A DNA stretch of 64,000 nt from Phaeoceros laevis (taxonomy: Eukaryota > Anthocerotophyta > Anthocerotopsida > Notothyladales): positions 1 to 64,000 of the forward strand of contig JBNGIQ010009390.1 in assembly GCA_049999765.1 (NCBI GenBank). Reading direction: 5' to 3'. Under the pieces are notes generated by a model. The model did no database searches. It was not told the DNA's origin and saw only the letters and a program-made list of their open reading frames with translations. How positions within the stretch are numbered: the first letter of the stretch is position 1; the number at the start of each line of letters is the position of its first letter. Positions 43,268 through 54,164 of the stretch are shown here, in pieces. A program made the position numbers and the translations under genes.

Positions 43268-46200
43268 ATGGACATGGCGGGCTTCATCCGGCTTTCCCTC
43301 CTCCTTGTCTTGTTCAAGATAACGTTGGGTCAGACAGTTTGTTTTCCTCGCAACAGCGATGCTCTTCTGGCCTTCAAAGCCGGCTTGGACATGCCCGGGA
43401 AGGAATTCTCTACCTGGAGTAACGCAACTTCTTGTTGTCTGTGGAGTGGAGTCACCTGCGACTCTGCTGGCCAGGTTATAGAGCTCGCTCTGGCTCCAGT
43501 CGTCAAAATCCGGCAACGCGGGACGGTAGATTTGATTGGAACCTCTTTGTCAGATCTTACGGTGAGCTGAAGTCACACTTTTCATGCAATGCCAGTTCAG
43601 ACACTTACACAATTGTCGCTCAGCATTCGTAGTCGTTTGTGGGGCTCTACAGGAACTGGAAACTCTGAGTCTCACAAATTTCAATTTCGGGGTACAACCT
43701 CCGAGCGGTTTAAGATCTCTGGCGAAGTTGTCTACTCTCCACCTTGCGGACAATTTGTTTGGTGGGGAAATCCCTTCGGAATTCTTCCAGAGACCTAGCT
43801 TGCTCCATGTGAACCTAAGTGGAAATCCAGGCCTTCATGGAAATCTGCCAGAGAGCTTGTGTCTGCTCAAAAATCTGCAGACACTGTCCATCACGCACAG
43901 CACAACGCAGCCCAGCGGGATTGAAGGGCCCATTCCCGAATGCTTGAGTGATCTCTCTGCTCTGGTGACAGTTGAGCTGGCTAATAATTGGTTCTCAGGT
44001 AGGATTTCGGTTTGCAGAAACGGTGGTTGCAAGAAAGGGTCTTTCTAAACCTTCGGCTTTGAACATCGTGATGGCTTGGAAATCTTGCAGGAAGCATCCC
44101 GGCTGCAATTGGGAGCCTCGTGAATTTGCAAAGCCTCCGGCTGTCTAACAACCTCCTGACCGTTGACATTCCGAGCTCCTTCGGGAACTTGTCCAACCTT
44201 CAGGTTCTTGACCTTCAAGGTAACGTTCTGAAAGGAAGCATGCCTCCGAGTTTCGGAGCACTAGCCAAGTTGGAGGAGCTCACTCTAGGGGCAGGAGAGG
44301 ATTTCCAGGGGAGGACGATCGGAGTCAGTCGTGGATTCGGAGGGAGCATTCCAGAGGGAATCGGTGGCTCAGTTCTTAAAATCTTGCGCATCCGAGGCAC
44401 GAGTATTTCAGGAAGCATCCCGGAGTCTCTTGGATTTAATGCCCATCTGAATGAGCTAGTTCTGAGCGATAATGATTTGTCGGGACCCATTCCTGCTACT
44501 GTGGCTGCGCTCAAGAGTTTGGAGATTCTCGATCTTGCACTTAACAAACTCACTGGAAGTGTTCCTGACTTGAGTGGCTCTCGACAGCTCAAGATTGTCA
44601 TTCTTGGAGGCAATCAACTGACAGGTCCAAGACCACCTCCAGAGTGTGTCAATTATAAATTGAGGATGCTGTAATCGTCATTTGTTGGAGTACTCCTGGA
44701 GGTGAGGGGCCTTGATGAATTTTCTTGTTACTTATCCGATTCTCTGAACATTCTTACAGGTACAATCCCAGCAACATTGGCGAGTCTGCCTACTACAACC
44801 TTGGATTTGTCCAATAACCAACTCACCGGTGTCATTCCGACTGACATCGGAGACCCAGCTATTCTGGGTGAAAAGATTGATCTTTCCAACAACCAGCTGA
44901 CGGGCGCATTCCCTGCATCCCTGTGGAACTTCCGATCTGTTTCTTTGTCTAAAAATCAGCTCACTGAGTTGCCTGCTGGTCATCTTCCAGTCTTGAACAC
45001 AAACTCGCAGGTGGAGCAACTGTGGCTTGACTCGAACAGTCTTTCAGGTGATTTTGTCCTCGCTACCCTGACAATTTGAAGGCTCGCTTCGTCACGAAGA
45101 TGCAAGTATCCTGATTTTAAAACTTTGTGATTCAGGTGAAGTTCCCCCGTGGGTGTTGGAGTTGAAGGTGGTCCGTTCGATCGATCTCTCAAACAACAAG
45201 CTGGTCTCACCATTACCCCCAATAGGGACCAGCATCACCTCCATAAACTACCTGAACATGTCCCACAATAGCCTCAGTGGCAGCATACCTGAGGAATTCG
45301 GTAGCCTCTCGAACCTCAACACTCTGGATCTAAGTTTCAACCAGCTTACTGGCCCCATTCCAGCCATGATCTCATCAGGTTCTCGGTTCCTCAACAACCT
45401 CATCCTCTCCCACAATCAACTGTCAGGGCCTCTGCCAGATGCACTTTTTGCCTCCTCCTTCTACTCGGTCATTGATCTATCACACAACAACCTGAGTGGA
45501 CCCGTTCCAGCCATTCCAGACGGCACCTCCCCCTTCCTGAGCTACCTTGATCTTTCCTACAACGAGCTTTCAGGGGAGATTCCTATGGGGCTTTTTACCT
45601 TCTCTTTCATCAAGAAAGTGAAGCTGGATCACAACAAGTTCAGTGGCCCAATACCAGACATCGGAGCAGCATGCACCGATGGACTAAAGGACCTCTCCAT
45701 TGTTACCCTCAATGACAACCTCCTTTATGGTAAGTCACAGCTCTTCCTTGTCAGTTTTGGAGGCATTGCAAAAAGAAATCAACATTTCATTGCGTGAACT
45801 CCTGTAGGAGAGTTGGAAGGAGCACCATGGATATTAGCATGCGCTGGCACTATCACACTCCTCGACATTAGCGGCAACGCATTCTCGGGCGCCATCCCTG
45901 ACTTCAGCACGTGGAGCGCACTGAGAATCCTGAGCTTGGCGAGGAACAATTTTACAGGTGGCATCCCCACATGGCTCTTCACCGATCTCGCCTCTCTCCA
46001 GGTGCTGGATCTGGCTAACAACAAGCTGGACGGAAGTTTACCAGCGTTGTCCATTGAGGCTTCTGGGTCTGACCTCACACCTGCAGCAGAAGGGCCATAC
46101 TACAAGGATGAAGTCCTCTACAACAGAGGATCCTTCTCTTTCTCCTTGTCTACGACCGCAGCGATAGATGTGTCCGGTAATGCCCTGACAGGGACCGTAA

Positions 46201-46421
46201 CCTCAACTCTAACTGAGCTGACTGTTCTTAACCTTTCCAAGAACAATTTCACAGGACAGTTGCCAGAAAGTCTTGGGACCATCTCAGAGCTCAAGCTTTT
46301 TACTGTTGCCTACAATCAATTCAACGGAGCCATCCCGGAAGACCTCCAGCAATTCCCTCCGTCGAGTTTCGAAGGCAATCCAGCCTTATGTGGGCCTCCT
46401 ACGCCCAAACCATGCCCGTGA
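43268..46421 (+). CDS. Secreted leucine-rich-repeat protein
   Basis: Six exons: 43268-43561, 43653-43998, 44091-44624, 44760-45047, 45136-45729, 45808-46421, 889 residues in all. All internal junctions after exon 1 are phase 1 and fall in the Gly of the LxG-(S/T)IP block, the usual exon/LRR register. The ATG at 43268 gives a signal peptide (FIRLSLLLVLFKITLGQ). Then come an LRRNT_2 cap (DALLAFKAGLDMPGKEFSTW, CCLWSGVTC) and about 28 plant-type LRRs (LxxLxLSxNxLxGxIP). The C-terminal cap ends in FEGNPALCGPPTPKPCP and stop, exactly where receptor kinases go on to a membrane helix. There is no transmembrane or kinase part, so it is a secreted LRR protein, perhaps a co-receptor ligand-binder (inference). 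Confidence 0.9.
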
Positions 46422-46492
46422 TTGCTTTTATAGATTCAGATACAAGACAAGCTCTCCAGCCTTTGCCCCCAGTGACACAGCGAGCTTGATGT

Positions 46493-47480
46493 TCACAGCT
46501 TGGCCGGTTTAGGGAAGATGTCAGGGGTGAACTTTTGAGCTGCACTCATGCTTCCTTTGATCTTCATCTTCCCCCTGAATGCAGTTACAAGGGTCACGGA
46601 AATATTATATGTGACCAAGTCTATATTCGACCTGAGCAATTGGAATTCCAGTGCATTCTGCTACCTGATAAAGGCCATTTGAGGATTCAATTTCCCTGAG
46701 GCGACAGAAACGAAATCACCATCCACGAATGAAAAGGTGGCATCAGGTTTTCCCTCTGGCTTTCCTGCATAGAAAGAGTTACCTCCACAATAAAATGTCA
46801 TGGGTCTGGTCCAGACAAGGACAGTTGGGAAACCAGCACATGAACAGACTTGAGGAACAGAGCAAACGCTACCTTTTTTGACCTCAAGATTTTTCAAGTC
46901 GACAACAAAGATCTCTTCATTGAACCCTATTTTCTGGTTTCACAAGACAACCAGTATCAGACTAAGTGAATCTTCTGAGCACATCATGCGGTCATAGCAT
47001 CATTCTGGGTAGGAGTACATTCAATCCTTGAACACCTGATCAGGCTCGACATGTCGAAGGGATCCTTTCTCACTATGACAGCTGACAGAAAAAAATGCGG
47101 TAGATACTCTTCCGACCACTCAACGTTACAACGTCATGCTGCAGAAATGGGAGGGTTTGGCAACTTCCTACAATCCAGACTTGAATGAAATCGCACCAAG
47201 ATTCCGGAAAATTCAGGTGTGCACAAGAGGAGCCGAGCTCAATTTGCCAGCCCAATCTGAGGTCAAATTCGCCATAATTCAGACAGCACAGACTAGGACA
47301 CCACCCAGCCTGCAATTACTGGAGACAGAGAATCGGGCACACCTTAGGAGCGATATTGATTTGATACACAAACCCAATACTCTCTTTCAGCTCCTTGCCC
47401 TTGTCCGAGGCCAGGTGATGGCGCATCTGCTCCATCAGTGCCTCCGACTTGAGCTCCTGTGGCTTGTCATCGGACCCCAT
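46493..47480 (-). CDS. SCP2: Sterol carrier protein 2 (SCP2-domain lipid transfer protein)
   Basis: Four exons on the minus strand: 47480-47343, 46933-46873, 46764-46665, 46574-46493, giving 126 residues with all phases matching (plant SCP2 is about 123). Sequence in order: MGSDDKPQELKSEALMEQM, KGKELKESIGFVYQINIAPK, IGFNEEIFVVDLKNLEVKKG, KPDATFSFVDGDFVSVASGK, LNPQMAFIRGKMKIKGSMSA, AQKFTPDIFPKPAKL. SCP2 binds sterols and fatty acyl chains and moves them between membranes; the plant protein is peroxisomal, and here the C-terminus AKL is a good PTS1-type signal. The gene is convergent with the LRR gene, the stop codons being only 71 bases apart. Confidence 0.93.
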
Positions 47481-47938
47481 CACTACCGGATAGCTTGCTC
47501 CAGCTGAGTCCCGTGTTCCACCGCCTCAAAGAAAAGTAGGAAGCCGCAAGAAGAAAGAAGCTAAGACGTTCCAGCAACGTTATGTGCAGCTCCCTCGCAG
47601 CATCCTTTTGGCGCTGAGCAAGGCACCAATTTCTCCGTCCACTAAGGATTTGACAGTTCAGAACGCGCGGCGAAATATTTGCAGGTTGGCACGGCTGCAC
47701 TCAAGCAGCTTTGTTAGGAAATGCAGGCATGAAATTGCGGCAGCCTGTAGGATTTGTACGATCCGTGCTAACCTCACCTCATTAGGGAGGTGGCGCTATA
47801 CAACCGAGAAGTGGCGTAGTCTCTCACTTCCTCAGGCCCTGCAGTTCGGTCACGGTTTTGCGGGATTTCCCCTTCCACAACTCATCAGGACTCGGGTACC
47901 GGCTCACTTTTCGCCGGCGTACCCCGAGGCCTGATTCA

Positions 47939-48038
47939 NNNNNNNNNNNNNNNNNNNNNNNNNNNNNNNNNNNNNNNNNNNNNNNNNNNNNNNNNNNNNN
48001 NNNNNNNNNNNNNNNNNNNNNNNNNNNNNNNNNNNNNN
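47939..48038. other. Assembly gap (100 N) with an 11-bp repeat at its edges
   Basis: GCCTGATTCA precedes and follows the N run, so the two contig ends may simply overlap. Confidence 0.93.
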
Positions 48039-48159
48039 GCCTGATTCATCAGACATGTTCTATGCATGAGATCAAACAGATTAATCGATATCTAAAATCA
48101 TTCTTTTAATAATAATAATATTTTTACCAAACAAATTCATTATTGCCAAGCCTATTTGT

Positions 48160-48272
48160 TTTTAACTTCCTATGTGGTAATTACCAAACCGGTCTGTTAT
48201 TAACTGACTATGTGGTAATTACCAACCCAATCTGTTTTAAACTGGTATTTACCAATTGGTAATTACCAGAAC
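48160..48272. repeat. Three copies of the palindrome TGGTAATTACCA
   Basis: The perfect 12-base palindrome occurs at 48175-48186, 48213-48224 and 48257-48268 within an imperfect tandem repeat of about 40 bases, just beyond the stop codon of the F-box gene on its 3' side. Confidence 0.85.
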
Positions 48273-49699
48273 CACTCAGTTTCTAATGGGACATCCCTGG
48301 CTATCACATGATCTTCATTCCTGAAAGCACCACAGGGAAAGTGTTCCCAATATCCATCCAGAAGATGGTAAGCCGCCATACATACTGTACGCTGTCTGTA
48401 ACCTACAGCCTCTGAACTCCCTGGCCCCCGCTGAAAAACCCCCTGAGAAGTGTAAGTAAGAGGAACGAAGATGGTACCTCCAGAAAGTCGAGGGAGACCT
48501 GTAACCTTGACAGTATTTTGGTCCACATTTCGAGGCAGCAACTGTGCCAACATCACGGCTGAAGCCTTGTTTACCTCGTGGGTGTGGCTCCCCATTGACA
48601 TTGCCCAAATTGTAAGAGTACTTTTGTCAGTTTCCCTGTCCGTCCAGGTCAACCACAAGAGCTTGCCAATGTGCTCGAGGAGGACGCCAAGACAGGAATC
48701 CCTATCCACAGGACTGAATCTGCATAGCAACCTCCCATCATTGGCACTGAAGGTGCGCAAGGAAACCTCACCGCTAATAAGTTCCTCCCCCAAGAGATAG
48801 ATGCAACTCGAACTCTTCCACATGCCAAAGCCTATCCCCTTTACCCATGAGTTTCCTTTCATAAAATCTTCTCGTAGGACGCACCTGCTCCAAACCGCCG
48901 ACTCACTCGAGAAAGACATGAAACTGCAGGAGCTTTCATCAGCCTCCGAGAAATACACCCAGACATCAAACTCTCCTTTCTCAAACCCCGCTGTGCTAAC
49001 CACTCTGACCCAGTAGGTCCGTCTCCTGCAGTGGAATGGTGACAGCTCAGGCAACTCTATCCATGTCTTGTTTGCCATATCCAGTACACCCAAGCTCAAA
49101 GTATTGAGCTCCTTGGTGTCGCCAAAGCAAACAAGGCCATCATCTCCATGCATCTGCATGAAAGCGCGGGAGGCATAACTTTCAGCATGATACCCAAACC
49201 TGGGAGGAATAAAGTTTAAATCCGTCCTCAGGTTGTGCGGCCGCTCAGGCTTCAGTTTCACCTTGGGACCGGCCTGCGGATGATGCATCGTCATGATCCA
49301 GGCAGCACCTGGACGACGGCTAGCAAAGGCGGTGCGAGCACTGTCTTCTTGGAACTTGGAGGAAGCAAGGAGAGTGCTCCATTCCTTGCAGACAAGGCGC
49401 AGCCGAGCCTGTTCAGTACCAGGTAAGAACAACAATACTCTCTCCACCAGTTCCCGCGGCAGCTGGCTCCACAAACTGCTCAACCTCCTACTCTGAGGCC
49501 TCCGTCTCACGTACTTCTCAGGTGGCGAGCTGTGAGGTCTCCATCTCACGTGCTCCTCTGGTAGCAAGTAGTGAGGTCTTCGTCTCACGTACTCCTCAAG
49601 TAGCGGGTTGTGGTGACGGCGGTGGTGACACAGGAAGTGTGTCACCACAACCAAGTCTCTTGCCCTCAGCATGGGAATCTTCTTGAGTATGCGCCCCAT
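48263..49699 (-). CDS. F-box protein
   Basis: A single exon, 478 residues from the ATG at 49699 (the longer frame starts only with GTG). The F-box is at about residues 72-118: SLWSQLPRELVERVLLFLPG, RLRLVCKEWSTLLAS. It binds SKP1 and so links the protein to an SCF ubiquitin ligase. The rest resembles the beta-propeller-like substrate region of plant F-box proteins (VLDMANKTWIELPELSPF, VVSTAGFEKGEFDVWVYFSE), without a clear kelch consensus. The N-terminus holds three repeats of 16 residues (EYVRRRPHYLLPEEHVRWRP type) encoded by a 48-base tandem repeat at about 49495-49615. A partial inverted copy lies at 50210-50425. Confidence 0.8.
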   Translation of the reverse strand: MGRILKKIPMLRARDLVVVTHFLCHHRRHHNPLLEEYVRRRPHYLLPEEHVRWRPHSSPPEKYVRRRPQSRRLSSLWSQLPRELVERVLLFLPGTEQARLRLVCKEWSTLLASSKFQEDSARTAFASRRPGAAWIMTMHHPQAGPKVKLKPERPHNLRTDLNFIPPRFGYHAESYASRAFMQMHGDDGLVCFGDTKELNTLSLGVLDMANKTWIELPELSPFHCRRRTYWVRVVSTAGFEKGEFDVWVYFSEADESSCSFMSFSSESAVWSRCVLREDFMKGNSWVKGIGFGMWKSSSCIYLLGEELISGEVSLRTFSANDGRLLCRFSPVDRDSCLGVLLEHIGKLLWLTWTDRETDKSTLTIWAMSMGSHTHEVNKASAVMLAQLLPRNVDQNTVKVTGLPRLSGGTIFVPLTYTSQGVFQRGPGSSEAVGYRQRTVCMAAYHLLDGYWEHFPCGAFRNEDHVIARDVPLETEWFW

Positions 49700-49884
49700 G
49701 TTTTGCGCAGCGGTTCCCAACACGAAGAACGGCGAGACCTAAGAACAATTAACAAAAATACAGGGCGGACCCCACCCTATATAGTCGGCAATCATCCTCC
49801 ACAACAAGTGTATACCACCTGCTTATTCACCTCAATGACTGCCATTGCAGGTTTCTTGTTTGCTCCGGCTAACGTTCTCAACCT

Positions 49885-51770
49885 TTAGACTCTATCTACA
49901 TCCGCCCACCCATCTGCATCTGCGTACATATTGGCCATGAGCACATATGCAGAGGCAGTCCGAGGATCTAGCTCAACAAGACTTTCAAAACACCGTGCTC
50001 CCCGCCCTACATCCCCATGACTCTTCGCAGGCATTCAGCAATGCATCAACCCAACAGGATCGTTAGCTCCCAGCTGATTTCAGTTACCTGCTCTGCCTCA
50101 CCTAAATGTCCTGCTCGCCCAAGAAGATCAACCATGCACACATAATGCTCTCTTCTTGGGCTGAGGCCATGCTGTTTCAATATGGCATCATAATACTGTC
50201 AAACCACTGACTGGAGATGATGGCCTTGTTTGCTTCGGCGACACCAAGAAGCGCAATACTTTGAGCTTGTGTGTATAGGATATGGCAAACAAGACATGAA
50301 TAGAGTTGCCTCGGTTGTCACCATTCCACTGCACGAGACGGACCTATTGGGTCAGAGTGGTTAGCACAGCGGGAAGAGAGAAAGGAGAGTTTGACGTCTG
50401 GGTATATTTCTCGGAGGCTAATGCTACAAAAAGGTAGTAGATGTGACGTCGTTAGGCTGAATACCAGCCAGCATCATCTCTTCGAACATACTACAGCCTT
50501 GTGGCCTTCATTGTTTCTGCCATACCCATTTAGCATTCCGTGTTACCACATCCCTTGTGGACCGACTGTCTTCGCATGCATCTTCCAACTGGCCACATTT
50601 TGCATACAGACATACGAGGCAATTGCCTAATACTATGTCACTCTTTCCACGATCCCTGCATGTACCTGCCTGCCTTTGCTGTCGAGCACCAGCACTTGCA
50701 CAAGCTTTCAGGAGGCATACGTGACTGTTTTCTAAAATCAGGCCTTCCTGCTCCATCCTTGCATACAATGTGAGGGCCTGAGGACCATGCTCAACATACC
50801 CGGTTCTCCTGGCACTCCATGTTACCGCAGGTGCCAGGGCAGACTCTCAAAGACTTTACGTGCATCTTCCGGCTAGCCCACACTTGGCATACATATATAC
50901 AAGGCAACTGCCCAGTACCACGTCAACTTCAAGTAGTCCTCTTTCTACAATCCCTCAATGCAGCTGCCTGCCCAGTTGTTGTGCACCAGCACCTGCACAA
51001 GCTTTCAGGGGGCAAGCATACATAACACTGCTTGCTAAAATCAGGCCTTCCTCAATCCTTGCATACAAAGTGAGCACCTGGGCACGGAGCCTGTGCTAGG
51101 CATACCCATTTGTCATAGCATTTCCATGTAACCGCATCCCTGGTTGACAAACTGTCAAAACTTTGAGTGCATCTTCCAACTGGCCACATTTTGCATACAT
51201 ATCTACGAGGTTTTTGCCCAATACTATGTCAACTCAAGTAGTCCTCGTTTTGCGATCCCTGACTGCAGCTGCCTGCCCTGCTGTAGAGAACCAGCACTTG
51301 TACAAGCCTTCAAGAGGCACGCAAACCTCAAACTGTCTGCAAAAATCAGGCCCTCCTGCTCCAACCTTGCATACAGTGTGAGTGCCTGGGGACGGGGGAC
51401 TATGTCACATTCAAACAGTTTTCATTCTATGATCCCTGAATGCAGCTGTTATCCTGCTGTAGCACCAGCACTTGCACAAGTTTTAAAGAAAGGCAGGAAG
51501 CATAGAACTGTTGGGTAAAATTAGGCTTCCTGCTGCATCCTTGAATAAAACGTAAGGACCTGGGCCCGGACCCGTGATCAGAATACCCGTTTTATCATGC
51601 CATTCCATGTCACAGTGTCACTGCATTCCTTGTGGCCATACTGTCAAAAACCCATGCCATTCCATGTCACAGTGTCACTGCATTCCTTGTGGGCCATACT
51701 GTCAAAAACCCGGCGTGCATCTTCCCAGTCCCCACATTTTGCATAGTACATGTCCACCAGGCAGGTGCAC
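49885..51770 (-). pseudogene. Degenerate PPR gene
   Basis: On the minus strand four or more PPR blocks recur about every 280-300 bases. The best is 50768-50508 (MYARMEQEGLILENSHVCLL, LVCLYAKCGQLEDACE). Others with a YAKCGQLEDA-like signature lie near 50880, 51190 and 51740. The C-terminal E-type region is at 50200-49885 (EHYVCMVDLLGRAGHLGEAE, LDPRTASAYVLMANMYADAD) in shifting frames. Many stops and frame changes mean that it is dead. An inverted F-box fragment is inserted within it. Confidence 0.65.
50210..50425 (+). pseudogene. Inverted partial copy of the F-box gene
   Basis: The plus strand here encodes GDDGLVCFGDTKKRNTLSL and later RRTYWVRVVSTAGREKGEF, matching the F-box protein encoded on the minus strand at about 49156-48945, with one internal stop. 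The fragment covers about 70 codons. Confidence 0.85.
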
Positions 51771-52091
51771 CACACAAAGGCGAAGTGTTTGTACTTTGTA
51801 GTGAAAGGCGAAGTGTTTCAAGGGTAAACTTTGTTTCATAAGTGCCATTTTCCTTGTCAGCGGTCCGTAGACACCTTCCAATGTGACTTGTACGCGCTCA
51901 CTTCGAACCGCAAATTTCCCTTGTCCTAGTGGTTGCGAGGTTTGTGCTTTTATAAGGTTCATCCGCATGCTTTAGATGTTCTGGCACCATAGGCCGGAGA
52001 CCAAAGCGTCCAGAGTTTCTTTCCACAATCCTGTTGGAAAAACAGCCTCAGGTGGTTTGCATTCTCGAGCAGGAAGAGCACCCTTTCAACA

Positions 52092-52550
52092 TTACTGGGG
52101 AGCAGCGGGGATGAAGTTGAGCAGGACGCAGAAGAGGGACAAGAGCACCAAGGCGGCAAACAGCATGACTTCACCGTTGCCCCATAGCCCTAAAACAGTG
52201 TCTGTCCCTTCACCCATTTGATACTTGCCACCCCGGACAGATCCGCCCCACTGCAACGGCGAGGTGCACTAGAGGCATCAGATGCCAAGCTCTGCACACC
52301 TCGTGAGGAATGCAGTCAGTGTTGTACAAGCGGGGCGAGGAAATCGCACCTGTGTTAGACGAGGACCATTGCTGCTGTTTGCATCAGAGGACGGCCTGGA
52401 GGAGGATGCACCAGAGTCTGCCCCCCAGTCCTTAGAGGACTTGCCGCCAGTAGCATCTGTGACGAGGAGAGCACAATGTTCCTTCAGCACCGAGTTCTTC
52501 TCAGACTCCAAGACTCATTCCACCATGCGAAGAAGCCTCACCAGGTTCCC
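52092..52550 (-). pseudogene. 3' exons of a tail-anchored membrane protein gene, with an internal stop
   Basis: Two minus-strand exons join in phase 0: 52550-52350 and 52250-52092. The first is coiled-coil-like (GNLVRLLRMVE, stop, VLESEKNSVLKEHCALLVTD) then Ser-rich. The second ends WGNGEVMLFAALVLLSLFCV, LLNFIPAAPQ and TAA, a C-terminal membrane helix with a very short tail. The TGA at 52515-52517 lies inside the first exon; it is removed only if splicing uses a weak acceptor just after it. Upstream coding-like stretches (to about 53250) exist but I cannot order them. I do not recognise the family. Confidence 0.5.
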
Positions 52551-54164
52551 CTGAGCTGTTCCCGCTAGTGGGCTCGGAGGCCTCACAACGGAGGGTGCGC
52601 CTGGAGCGAGGATGCCGCAGCCGGGAGGATTCCCGGCTGTTGAATCCCAAATGAGCTCTAGACGCATGCAAGCAGTACGCTCTCTCTGCAAACCATCACG
52701 GTCGTGACTTCTCCCCGTCATCGAAGGTTGGAACCGCAGGACAGAGGTGCTGAAATTGCCGCAAGGTAAGTTATACCTGGTGCGAGGCCCAACTTGGCGT
52801 ACCCTAGCATTGAATGTGGAATAGCGAGCTCCAGCTGTGCCATGAATCTGTCTTCTGGGACTCCCCGCCAGCTGCTGTGGTGTTTGAGCTAACCAGACGT
52901 GCCCGGCTCCTGGTAAAGGGCCTGTCGGAAAAGTTCTGGCTTTTGGCCCAGGGTGTGAGGATAGAAGCCGCTTTCCAGGGAGGATGGTTTTGTACAGCTC
53001 CAGGGAGCGATGGACTATCCGCCACCTCTTGGGGCGTACTGGGGGCACAATTGGTTGGCCTGCACTCTGTGCCCCACACAAAGATCACACTGCTCCCGCC
53101 ACGTTGGTCACTTGTGCAACTTGTGTTCTCCTGCTTCCAATAGCAGCCAAGCAGTTGCCCACGTGGCAGGACCATTTCAAGATCGGCGATGGTGGGGGAC
53201 GAGGCGTCCCTGGGGCAGGCACCGGCGGTCACCTGTCTTCAGCTCCGCACCTCTAGTGCAAAAGCATCTGTTTCGCTCTGCATAGGAGAATTGCTGGACC
53301 TGCGCCACCGACAGCGGGGCAGCAGGCCTCCACTTGCCTGCGTGGATTCTCTTTCTATGCGGCTGATGATCCTTTCATGTACTAACCCAACCGACGTTGC
53401 AACGTCACTGTCCTTCTAAGGGCTTACCACCTAGAGACACTTCTCTTGTCTAGAAGAATCCATCGATCTTCTCACCTTCCAGGCGGAGGCTCTAAATTCT
53501 TCCCAGGGTAGGCTAGACTAGGGTGGGGACGCTGCTTGGAAAGAGCCGCGTCTCCTACCATGGCTAAGTGTTGAATGCTCATGTGGTGAGCAACAGGCCC
53601 TCCACCTTCAGGGATAAAGCAGCAATAAACAGGCGAAGAATGGCTGCGCCATGTGTTGTTCCCGGAAGAAGCGAGTCTCGCCTGTCTTGTTTGATTTCCA
53701 GTCAGCTAATTCGGAAGGTGTGCGGAAGCCGGGGAAATTGGGCGGGGCATGCCCCCGGAGCCTTCTGGCCGAGCTGTAGGGAGGCTAGCTTCTCACACAA
53801 GCCGCTAGGTGGCGCCAGCTAAGCGTGTTGTGTGTGGGGCATCAACCTGGAGCTGAGAGTGCCTGGAGGATAGTGCATTTGGTGCTTGCTTAGTTGCTGC
53901 TCCCTCGAGGCAATACTGGCTGTCCAGAGTAGAATTCCTGGGCACTCAAGATTTGCATAGTAGATGACGATGTTTGATAGCTGATGGGAAGCTGGTAAGC
54001 AGGTGCCAATTCGCTTAGCGAGTGGGGTGATGCAATCTATGCGCGCCGTGTTCAGCGGATTGGGTCGTACAGGGAACAGGGTTTTTGCAGGCAGAGGAGA
54101 GGGCAGTAAGATGTAGCGGGTGCTGGGAATCTACGTTTGTGGCTGGCACCATGATAAGGCAAAG
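52551..54164. other. Unresolved region upstream of the receptor kinase
   Basis: It probably contains 5' exons of the minus-strand tail-anchored gene (for example DASSPTIADLEMVLPRGQLL at about 53230-53150) and the receptor-kinase promoter. No model is supported. Confidence 0.35.

Noticed and set aside
52515-53081. 188-codon minus-strand frame upstream of the tail-anchored exons
   Set aside because: Only its last dozen codons look conserved; the rest is Arg/Pro-rich with no domain, so only the short part was used.
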